Part shown: positions 1 to 5,666 of the stretch, one piece after another | Layout: each line of letters opens with the position of its first letter | How positions within the stretch are numbered: the stretch's first letter is position 1 | From: Aquificaceae bacterium | Lineage (GTDB): Bacteria > Aquificota > Aquificia > Aquificales > Aquificaceae | Length of the DNA: 6,443 nt | Direction of reading: 5' to 3' | Assembly (NCBI GenBank): GCA_026982025.1 | Contig: JALSHX010000020.1 | Coordinates: 1-6,443 of the forward strand | Program-made: the position numbers and the translations under genes | Notes under the pieces: model-generated | The model's database searches: none | What the model was told of the DNA's origin: nothing | What the model saw: only the letters and a program-made list of their open reading frames with translations

Positions 1-1071
1 CCTCAGGTAGGTTTCAATGAACGGATCTATATCACCGTCCATCACCGCTTCTGTGTTTCCTGTTTCAAATTCAGTTCTCAAATCCTTGATCATCCTGTAG
101 GGATGGAATACATAGGACCTTATTTGATGACCCCAGCCTATATCCGTTTTTTCACCTTCGTACTGTTTCTTCTTTTCCATAATCTTTTCCCTTTCAAGCT
201 GGTAGAGTTTTGACTTCAGGAGCTGAAGGGCTTTCCGCTTGTTCTGAAACTGGGACCTTTCCTGCTGGCAGGAGACTACGATCCCCGTGGGAATGTGGGT
301 TATCCTTACCGCAGTGTCAGTTTTATTTACATACTGACCCCCTGCTCCCGAAGCTCTGAAAGTTTCAATTTTCAGGTCTTCCTCCCGCAGGTCAACCTTC
401 ACATCCTCGTCAATTTCCGGTACCACGGAAACCGCAGCAAATGAGGTATGCCTTCTTGCGTTGGCGTCAAAGGGAGAAATTCTAACGAGTCTGTGAACAC
501 CCTGCTCACCCTTGAGATAACCATAAGCGTAAGGTCCCTTTATCAGCAGAGTGGCGCTTTTAATTCCCGCAACATCGTCCGGAGTTATGTCAACCACCTC
601 AACGCCGAAACCCTTTCTCTCAGCCCACCTCGTGTACATCCTGAGAAGCATCTGAGCCCAGTCGCAGGCTTCCGTTCCTCCCGCACCCGCCTGAACAGTG
701 AGGTAAGCGTTCTTTGAGTCCATTTCCCCGGAGAGAAAGGTCTTTATCTCAAGCCCTTTCAGCTTTTCCTCTATAACTTTCAGCTCCTCTTCAAGCATTA
801 AAACGGTTTCACTATCATTCTCTTCCCTGGAAAGTTCCTCCACATCCCTTATACCCTTTTCTATCTCCTCAAGGGCTGTCAGGGTTTCCTCAAGCCACTT
901 CCTCTTCTGGATCACTTTCTTTGCCCTTTCCTGATCCTCCCAGAAACCCTGCCGGGACATCTCCTCGTCAAGTTTCTCCAGCTCGGACCTCAGACCGCGG
1001 GGATCAAGGATTTTCTTTACATCATCAAGGCGTTCTCTGAGATCCGAAACTCTGGTTTTCAGCTCAACCAT
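1..1071 (-). CDS. prfB: Peptide chain release factor 2 (RF2), 3' end cut by window
   Basis: RF2 recognises UAA and UGA in the ribosomal A site and triggers hydrolysis of peptidyl-tRNA in the cytoplasm. The frame stays open for 357 codons from ATG at 1071 to the window edge. The RF2-specific stop-codon tripeptide SPF is at residues 199-201 (469-477), rather than the RF1 PxT motif. The catalytic GGQ loop is at residues 244-246 (334-342), in the context [18 protein letters not shown]. The N-terminal third is the charged helical domain of class I factors. The last visible residues (DPFIETYLR) align with the extreme C-terminus of E. coli RF2 (about 365 aa), so only a few residues are missing. The reading frame is continuous, with no in-frame TGA near codon 25, so the usual programmed +1 frameshift is absent. 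I see no clear Shine-Dalgarno before the ATG. The gene lies 10 bp after the metal-chaperone gene and is probably cotranscribed with it. Confidence 0.97.
   Translation of the reverse strand, partial: MVELKTRVSDLRERLDDVKKILDPRGLRSELEKLDEEMSRQGFWEDQERAKKVIQKRKWLEETLTALEEIEKGIRDVEELSREENDSETVLMLEEELKVIEEKLKGLEIKTFLSGEMDSKNAYLTVQAGAGGTEACDWAQMLLRMYTRWAERKGFGVEVVDITPDDVAGIKSATLLIKGPYAYGYLKGEQGVHRLVRISPFDANARRHTSFAAVSVVPEIDEDVKVDLREEDLKIETFRASGAGGQYVNKTDTAVRITHIPTGIVVSCQQERSQFQNKRKALQLLKSKLYQLEREKIMEKKKQYEGEKTDIGWGHQIRSYVFHPYRMIKDLRTEFETGNTEAVMDGDIDPFIETYLR
1003..1008 (-). other. Fused (frameshift-free) equivalent of the RF2 programmed frameshift site
   Basis: Codons 22-23 of prfB read CTT GAT. They align with the point where E. 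coli prfB has CTT TGA C, the slippery Leu codon followed by an in-frame UGA. E. coli RF2 reads ...DLTERSDVLRGYL, frameshift, DYD..., and this protein reads ...[16 protein letters not shown].... The sequence is what remains if the single extra T is absent. There is also no AGGGGG-like internal Shine-Dalgarno a few bases upstream (the bases are GTAAAGAAAATC). UGA-dependent autoregulation is therefore not possible here. Alignment by eye. Confidence 0.8.
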
Positions 1072-1081
1072 AGGTTTTAAT

Positions 1082-1288
1082 TTAGTCGCCTACCCGGTAT
1101 CCAGCAGATTCAATGGCTCTTTTTATCTCCTCTTCGGAAACACCGTCCTGAGCCTTTATTTTGACAAGACCCGTCTCAAGGGAAACTTCCGCTGAGTCAA
1201 CTCCTTCAACGGACATTACAGCCCTTTTTACAGTCATGGTACAGTGGTTGCAGGTCATCCCCTCAACTTTGAGCTCAATGTCCTTCAT
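1082..1288 (-). CDS. Heavy-metal-associated (HMA) domain protein, CopZ-like metallochaperone
   Basis: This is a 68-residue protein consisting of one HMA (ferredoxin-like beta-alpha-beta-beta-alpha-beta) domain. The metal motif GMTCNHC lies at residues 10-16, with C13 and C16 as the soft-metal ligands. It is followed by the usual helix ([14 protein letters not shown]), two strands and the closing IESAGYRV. Free-standing domains of this size typically carry Cu(I) to a P-type ATPase; binding of another soft metal cannot be excluded. An in-frame upstream start at 1339 would add 17 residues (MYPIIPHIALFYFKINI) unlike the family and would overlap glmS, so the ATG at 1288 was chosen. No Shine-Dalgarno is visible. 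No copper ATPase or metal regulator is in the window; the neighbours are prfB (10 bp downstream) and divergent glmS. The family is certain, the metal is not. Confidence 0.92.
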   Translation of the reverse strand: MKDIELKVEGMTCNHCTMTVKRAVMSVEGVDSAEVSLETGLVKIKAQDGVSEEEIKRAIESAGYRVGD

Positions 1289-1316
1289 AATATTGATTTT
1301 AAAATAAAATAAAGCT
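1289..1316. promoter_or_regulatory. Divergent AT-rich spacer between the metallochaperone gene and glmS
   Basis: These 28 bases hold only three G/C. They contain a perfect 10-bp palindrome, attttaaaat, at 1296-1305. TAAAAT, close to a sigma-70 -10 box, occurs on the plus strand at 1300-1305 and 1305-1310, and on the minus strand at 1301-1296. I find no convincing -35 at the proper distance for any of them. If these boxes are used, transcripts would start at or within a few bases of the ATG on either side, giving leaderless or near-leaderless mRNAs. That fits the absence of Shine-Dalgarno sequences before both genes. Alternatively the promoters lie inside the opposite gene. Confidence 0.4.
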
Positions 1317-3095
1317 ATGTGCGGAATAATAGGGTACACGGGGAAGGAGTCGGCACTCCCTCTGATCCTCGGGGGGCTTGAAAGGCTTGAGTACAGAGGC
1401 TACGACTCTGCGGGTGTTGCCATAATTGAAGAGGGGAGCCTGATTGTTGAAAAACAGGTGGGGAAGATAAGGGAGCTGGTTAGAAGCCTCTGGGGAAAAC
1501 CCTTTAAGGGAAAAACGGGAATCGGACACACCCGCTGGGCAACGCACGGTGCACCTTCAGTTGACAATGCTCACCCCCACACGGACTCCCGGGGCGAGTT
1601 TGCGGTGGTCCACAACGGAATTATTGAAAACTACCTTGACCTGAAGAGGGAGCTTGAATCCGAAGGCTTCAAAATGAGGTCGGAAACTGACTCGGAGGTA
1701 ATCGCTCATCTGATTTCAAAGAACTACGAGGGAGATCTCCTGACCGCGGTCCTCAAAACCTGCGAAAAGATCAGGGGAGCTTTTGCCTTTGCAGTTATCA
1801 GTTCAAGGGAGCCTTTCCGTGTTGTCGGTGTGAAACAGGGAAGCCCCCTCGTCGTAGGAATCGGAGAAGGTGAAAACTTCCTTGCCTCCGACATTCCCGC
1901 AATCCTCCCGTACACCAAGAGGGTCATAACCCTTGAGGACGGTGAGATCGCCGACATTACTCCTGAAGGAGTGAACATTTACGACTTCTGGGGAAACCCC
2001 CTCACAAAGGACATTATGATCGTGCCGTGGGACCTCATATCCGCAGAAAAGGCGGGATTTAAACACTTCATGCTCAAAGAGATTTTTGAACAGCCGAAGG
2101 CTGTGGGTGATACGGTCAGGGGTCTTCTCTCGGAATTTGATTCATTTCCCTTCAGCCTGAAGGACTTTTCAAGGGCACTCATTATAGCATGCGGGACCTC
2201 TTACCACGCTGGGCTTAGTGCCAAATTCTGGATTGAAAAGTACGCAGGTGTTCCGACGGAAGTAGTTTACGCGTCGGAATTTAGATACGGCGAGCATCCC
2301 CTCGGGGACGATGTAATAGTCATAGGAATCTCCCAATCGGGAGAAACCATTGACACAAAGTTCGCCCTCAACTCCGCAAAGGAAAAGGGCGCCACGACCC
2401 TTGCGGTGGTCAATGTTGTGGGTAGCTCAATAGACAGAGAATCGGACTACTCACTATACACTCATGCGGGACCGGAGATAGGAGTTGCGGCAACCAAAAC
2501 CTTTACCGCTCAGCTTGCTGCACTATATTACCTCGCAATCGGCGAATCTCCGAAAAAAGAGCCTCTCCTCAGAGACCTCCTCAAGATTCCTTCCATCGTT
2601 GAAAACGCCCTTGAAAGTGCCGAAGATGTTGAGTCGGTTGCGGAAAAATACCTGAAGAAAAAGGACTTCCTGTACCTCGGTAGATATCTTAGTTATCCCA
2701 TAGCCCTTGAGGGTGCCCTCAAGCTTAAAGAAATCTCTTACATTCACGCGGAAGGCTACCCTGCGGGAGAGATGAAGCACGGTCCCATAGCCCTGATAGA
2801 CGAGAACATGCCCGTGGTTGTCGTAGCTCCTCGGGACAGGGTTTACGAAAAGAGCATCTCCAACATTGAGGAAGTCAGGGCGCGAAAAGGGATAGTCATC
2901 AGTGTAGGGTTTGAGGAGGACGACAAGCTAAAAAAGTACTCTGAAGACCTTCTTAAAATCCCTGAAGTTCCCGAAGATCTTACCCCCTTTCTCACGGTAA
3001 TTCCCCTCCAGCTCCTTGCCTACTACATTGCCAGCAAGCTGGGTCTTGATGTTGACCAGCCCAGAAACCTCGCAAAGACAGTTACCGTTGAGTGA
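1317..3095 (+). CDS. glmS: Glutamine--fructose-6-phosphate aminotransferase (isomerizing)
   Basis: It converts fructose-6-P and glutamine to glucosamine-6-P and glutamate, the first committed step to UDP-GlcNAc for peptidoglycan and lipopolysaccharide. The protein is full length (592 aa; E. coli about 609). The N-terminal glutaminase (Ntn hydrolase, about 2-230) begins MCGIIGYTG, so Met removal exposes the nucleophile C2, which fixes the start. R73 lies in HTRWATHG, N100-G101 in VVHNGIIENY, and D125 in ETDSEV. Two SIS sugar-isomerase domains follow: the first has CGTSYHAG (292-299) and SQSGET (339-344), the second KEISYIHAE (471-479) and KHGP (487-490). E472, H488 and K587 match E. coli E488, H504 and K603. 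The C-terminus, DVDQPRNLAKTVTVE, is typical. No Shine-Dalgarno is visible, and the 28-bp upstream spacer leaves no room for a glmS ribozyme. The stop abuts the argF stop. Confidence 0.98.
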   Translation: MCGIIGYTGKESALPLILGGLERLEYRGYDSAGVAIIEEGSLIVEKQVGKIRELVRSLWGKPFKGKTGIGHTRWATHGAPSVDNAHPHTDSRGEFAVVHNGIIENYLDLKRELESEGFKMRSETDSEVIAHLISKNYEGDLLTAVLKTCEKIRGAFAFAVISSREPFRVVGVKQGSPLVVGIGEGENFLASDIPAILPYTKRVITLEDGEIADITPEGVNIYDFWGNPLTKDIMIVPWDLISAEKAGFKHFMLKEIFEQPKAVGDTVRGLLSEFDSFPFSLKDFSRALIIACGTSYHAGLSAKFWIEKYAGVPTEVVYASEFRYGEHPLGDDVIVIGISQSGETIDTKFALNSAKEKGATTLAVVNVVGSSIDRESDYSLYTHAGPEIGVAATKTFTAQLAALYYLAIGESPKKEPLLRDLLKIPSIVENALESAEDVESVAEKYLKKKDFLYLGRYLSYPIALEGALKLKEISYIHAEGYPAGEMKHGPIALIDENMPVVVVAPRDRVYEKSISNIEEVRARKGIVISVGFEEDDKLKKYSEDLLKIPEVPEDLTPFLTVIPLQLLAYYIASKLGLDVDQPRNLAKTVTVE

Positions 3096-3100
3096 TCACT
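3091..3100. repeat. Perfect palindrome spanning the abutting glmS and argF stop codons
   Basis: The ten bases AGTGATCACT equal their own reverse complement. The central TGATCA contains both stops: TGA of glmS (3093-3095) and TGA of argF read on the minus strand (3098-3096). The convergent genes therefore have no intergenic base. The palindrome is too short and GC-poor, and is not followed by a T run on either strand, so it is not a convincing intrinsic terminator. Confidence 0.85.
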
Positions 3101-4016
3101 GATGGCCGTATATAAATTCAAGAAGAGCCTTCTGAGTATGAAGTCTGTTCTCAGCCTGCGTAAATATAAACTCCGAGTGCCTTTCAAAAACCTCGGGAGT
3201 GATCTCTTCACCCTTTTTTGCGGGAAGGCAGTGCATAACCACAACACCTTCCTTGGCATGAGACAGCAACTTATCATTCACCTGAAAGTCTTTGAGTGCC
3301 TCCCTCTTTGAATCTTCAGAATCATCTCCCATGCTTAGCCAAACATCAGTGTACACAACATCCGCATCACGAACAGCCTCCACGGGATTCGTAGTTAGGT
3401 AAACATTTCCGCCTGTGTAGTTTGAAAGGTCAAGTCCCGCCTGAAGGTAGTAGCTATCCGGTCCGAAACTTTCGGGAGTCGCCACGAAAAGGTCAAGACC
3501 GAAGAGACCTCCCGCAACGAGCCATGTATTGCAGACATTGTTTCCGTCACCCACATAGGCTATTTTCAGGTTTTTGATATCCTCGCCGAACCTTTCGTAC
3601 AGGGTAAACACATCGCTAAGAACCTGACAGGGGTGGGATTTGTTAGTAAGAGCGTTGATTACGGGAAATCCCGACCACTTTGCAAATTCTTCAAGCCATG
3701 TATGGGAGTGATTTCTTACAATTACTCCATCAATATACTTAGTGAGCGTCCGTGCGGTATCCTGAGCGGATTCACCCCGCGACAACTGAAGTTCCTTCTC
3801 CTGAAGGAATATTGAATTACCGCCGAGGGAGTTTATTGCCACCTCAAAGGAAACCCTCGTCCTCGTTGAGGGTTTGGTAAATATCAGGGCGAGGTTTTTA
3901 CCTTCAAGGACCCTTCCGGGGTCTTCTTTCCCCTTTTTTATCTCTTTTGTTCTTTTGACTATGTACCACGCCTCTTCGGGGTCAAGGTTCCAGAGGTCTA
4001 TAAAGTCCCTCTTCAT
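3096..4016 (-). CDS. argF: Ornithine carbamoyltransferase
   Basis: It transfers the carbamoyl group of carbamoyl phosphate to ornithine, giving citrulline, in arginine synthesis (cytoplasm, usually a trimer or a multiple of it). Its 306 residues match the family's usual size. The carbamoyl-phosphate loop STRTR is at 50-54, HPCQ at 128-131, the ornithine-side DVWLSMG at 224-230, and the HCLP catalytic-cysteine motif at 262-265, followed by AKKGEEIT. The C-terminal helix reads ENRLHTQKALL. SMG together with HCLP indicates ornithine rather than aspartate as acceptor. The start is the first Met, 12 bp after the stop of the TPR gene. The only ribosome-site candidate is a weak AGGA at 4030-4027, with a longish 10-base spacing, overlapping that stop. 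No other arginine gene is visible; it appears to be the last gene of a stress-protein, TPR, argF unit. No terminator could be found downstream. Confidence 0.97.
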   Translation of the reverse strand: MKRDFIDLWNLDPEEAWYIVKRTKEIKKGKEDPGRVLEGKNLALIFTKPSTRTRVSFEVAINSLGGNSIFLQEKELQLSRGESAQDTARTLTKYIDGVIVRNHSHTWLEEFAKWSGFPVINALTNKSHPCQVLSDVFTLYERFGEDIKNLKIAYVGDGNNVCNTWLVAGGLFGLDLFVATPESFGPDSYYLQAGLDLSNYTGGNVYLTTNPVEAVRDADVVYTDVWLSMGDDSEDSKREALKDFQVNDKLLSHAKEGVVVMHCLPAKKGEEITPEVFERHSEFIFTQAENRLHTQKALLEFIYGHQ

Positions 4017-4026
4017 AGATTAATTA

Positions 4027-4030
4027 TCCT
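4027..4030 (-). promoter_or_regulatory. Weak Shine-Dalgarno for argF overlapping the TPR-gene stop codon
   Basis: On the minus strand the TPR gene ends in TAG and reads on as TAGGATAATTAATCTATG. The AGGA shares two bases with the stop codon and sits 10 bases from the argF ATG, longer than the ideal spacing. It supports reinitiation or coupling between the two genes, but it is short and could be chance. Confidence 0.4.
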
Positions 4031-5666
4031 ACAGCTCTCCCAGCTTTTCAAGGATGCGCTTTCTCTGTCCCTTCTCCCCCTGCTTTCCGCTGTCAAGGAG
4101 CTGGAGAGCTTTTTTGTAATACTCCTGAGCAGTTTCGGGATAGCCCATCTTCAGTAGAACATCACCCACATGCTCGTTGACGACGGGATCGTCGTAAGCA
4201 CGCCTGAGGGCGTCTAAGAGGTACTGAATTGCCCTCTCGTAGTCCCCTTTAAGGTAGTAAACCCATCCCATACTATCTATGTAAGCAGGGTTGTCCGGGT
4301 CTCTGTCAAGTGCTTCGCTTATAAGTTTCTGAGCCTCATCAATGCGGGCGGAACCGTACCAAATCAAAAGCGAGTACCCGAGATGATTGTAAAGGTCGGG
4401 GTCTTCAGGCTGGATCTCCATTGCTTTTCTCAGGTTTGCTTCCGCATCAACTATTTTTCCCATAAAGTCAAGGGCAATTGCTTTGAGAAAGTAAGCTCTG
4501 TACTCCTTGGGATTAATTGAGATGATTTTGTCAAGAACCTTCACCGATTCCTCATACTCCTCTTTGTCCATAAGAAGGTTTGCCTTGAGCATGTGAAGTT
4601 TAATGCTTGCGGGACTGAGGAAAAGACCTTTCTTTATCAACTCAGATGCTTTATCGTACATTTTGAGAGCCATGTAAACATTTGCGAGCCTTTCAATAAC
4701 CCTTGTATTGTTGGGAATCTTTGAGTACAGGCTTTCGTAAATCTCAAGTGCCTTCCGAAGCTCTCCTGTAAGCTCAAGAGAGAGTGCGTAAGAGTAAGCA
4801 ACGTTGAGGTCTTCGGGATGCCTTTTGTAGATCTCTTTAAGCTCCTCCCTCGCCCTGTAAAAATCACCCGACTGCATCAATGTTATGGCGTACTGGTGCC
4901 TGTACTGGTAATTCTTGGGGTAAAGGTTTAGTAATCTCCTGTATATACTCCTCGCCTTTTCTATCCTTCCCATTGCAACATAAAGCTGAGCGAGCTTCTC
5001 AAGGGCGATGCTGTTATCGGGGTCCTCCTTTAGAATGCTCTTATAAAGGCTCTCCGCACTCGCGTGCTCGTCGCGCTTTTCGTAAACCCTCCCGAGGGTA
5101 ACAAAAGCTGCTTCAAAGGTTCTTTTAATCTCAAGAGCCTTCTGGAGATACTCAATAGCCTTGTTCGTTTTACCCTCACTCAGGTATAGCTGTCCGAGAA
5201 GGTAGTAGGGAAAAGGGTTGTCCGGGTTGATATCCGCAAACCTGTGAAGTACCTTCTTTGCCTTTTCCATCTTTCTGGCTTTTATATATTCGTCCGCAAG
5301 GAAAATCAGTATTTCTTTATTTCTCGGGAACCTTCCGTACGCCCTTTCAAGGATCTTTAGGGCTTCCTTTCTATCACCCTTGAGCCTGTTTATGCTGTAA
5401 ATGGATATGTACGGTTCGGGCTTTGAGGGAAACCTCCTGAGAAATTCCTTTGACAGCGAAAGGGCTTTTTCGGTTTTGCGCATTGCCATGAGAAGCCTTA
5501 TGGTATCCATGTAAAGACCCGGCGTGGGCTTTTTCTTTATCGCCCTGAGACAGTAAATTTCGGCGGCTGTTGGACTTGCAGATAGATACCTGCAGAGGAG
5601 GTAATCGTAATAGTAATTACCAAATCCGAGGTTTATAAAAATTAATAAAAGGACAACTAACCTCAT
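4029..5666 (-). CDS. Exported tetratricopeptide-repeat (TPR) protein of unknown function
   Basis: The 545-residue protein is built almost entirely of TPR helix pairs. Residues 1-16 (MRLVVLLLIFINLGFG) form a short signal peptide, with likely cleavage before NYYY; it lacks a lipobox, so a soluble periplasmic or envelope location is inferred. From about residue 50 to 525 I count roughly 14 repeats of 33-36 residues, with consensus pieces such as YYLLGQLYLSEGKTNKAIEYLQKAL. The most regular are at 422-525 and include DPDNPAYIDSMGWVYYLKGDYERAIQYL and DPVVNEHVGDVLLKMG. Such an ending is, from memory, common in exported bacterial TPR proteins. The tail (526-545) is charged. The only cysteines are C25 and C39. 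The ATG overlaps the stress-protein stop by 4 bp (ATGA), implying translational coupling. TPRs bind other proteins, so this is likely a scaffold; no enzyme motif is seen and no partner can be named. Confidence 0.9.
   Translation of the reverse strand: MRLVVLLLIFINLGFGNYYYDYLLCRYLSASPTAAEIYCLRAIKKKPTPGLYMDTIRLLMAMRKTEKALSLSKEFLRRFPSKPEPYISIYSINRLKGDRKEALKILERAYGRFPRNKEILIFLADEYIKARKMEKAKKVLHRFADINPDNPFPYYLLGQLYLSEGKTNKAIEYLQKALEIKRTFEAAFVTLGRVYEKRDEHASAESLYKSILKEDPDNSIALEKLAQLYVAMGRIEKARSIYRRLLNLYPKNYQYRHQYAITLMQSGDFYRAREELKEIYKRHPEDLNVAYSYALSLELTGELRKALEIYESLYSKIPNNTRVIERLANVYMALKMYDKASELIKKGLFLSPASIKLHMLKANLLMDKEEYEESVKVLDKIISINPKEYRAYFLKAIALDFMGKIVDAEANLRKAMEIQPEDPDLYNHLGYSLLIWYGSARIDEAQKLISEALDRDPDNPAYIDSMGWVYYLKGDYERAIQYLLDALRRAYDDPVVNEHVGDVLLKMGYPETAQEYYKKALQLLDSGKQGEKGQRKRILEKLGEL
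5599..5666 (-). other. Signal peptide and N-terminal cysteine-pair segment of the TPR protein
   Basis: The first residues are M-R followed by a hydrophobic run (LVVLLLIFINLGFG) and then a polar, Tyr-rich stretch (NYYYDY), as expected for a Sec signal peptide with small Gly residues near the cut. C25 does not follow an L-A/S-G/A lipobox, so lipoprotein processing is unlikely. Prediction by eye only. Confidence 0.65.
5663..5666 (-). promoter_or_regulatory. ATGA stop/start overlap coupling the stress-protein and TPR genes
   Basis: The minus strand reads GGAATGAGG, where ATGA holds both the TPR start (ATG) and the stress-protein stop (TGA). AAGGA directly abuts the ATG (5671-5667), too close for a normal Shine-Dalgarno. 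A second AAGGA (5683-5679) is 12 bases upstream, rather far. Translation of the TPR protein therefore probably depends on ribosomes finishing the stress protein. Confidence 0.75.

Noticed and set aside
448..717. 89-codon plus-strand ORF
   Set aside because: It lies wholly antisense to the well-conserved prfB coding sequence and its translation resembles no known family; a frame shadow.
1289..1316. glmS ribozyme or other leader riboswitch upstream of glmS
   Set aside because: Only 28 bases separate the genes, far too few for the ribozyme fold, and the sequence is almost pure A/T.
1289..1339. N-terminal extension of the metallochaperone to 85 residues
   Set aside because: The extra residues are unlike HMA proteins, come from the AT-rich spacer and would overlap the glmS start by 23 bp; the ATG at 1288 gives the standard 68-residue domain.
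1299..2182. Several minus-strand ORFs of 67-87 codons under glmS
   Set aside because: All are antisense to a full-length, motif-complete glmS and have no recognisable domain.
3038..3060. Hairpin GCTGG...CCAGC near the glmS 3' end as a terminator
   Set aside because: Five to seven pairs with a bulge, inside the glmS coding sequence and without a T run on either strand; the conserved C-terminal protein sequence explains it.
3132..3154. CTGAG...CTCAG inverted repeat inside argF as a glmS terminator
   Set aside because: Only five pairs, with a 13-base loop and no T tract; expected by chance.
4637..5101. ORFs of 73-76 codons overlapping the TPR gene
   Set aside because: They are out-of-frame or antisense to clear TPR repeats and have no recognisable features.
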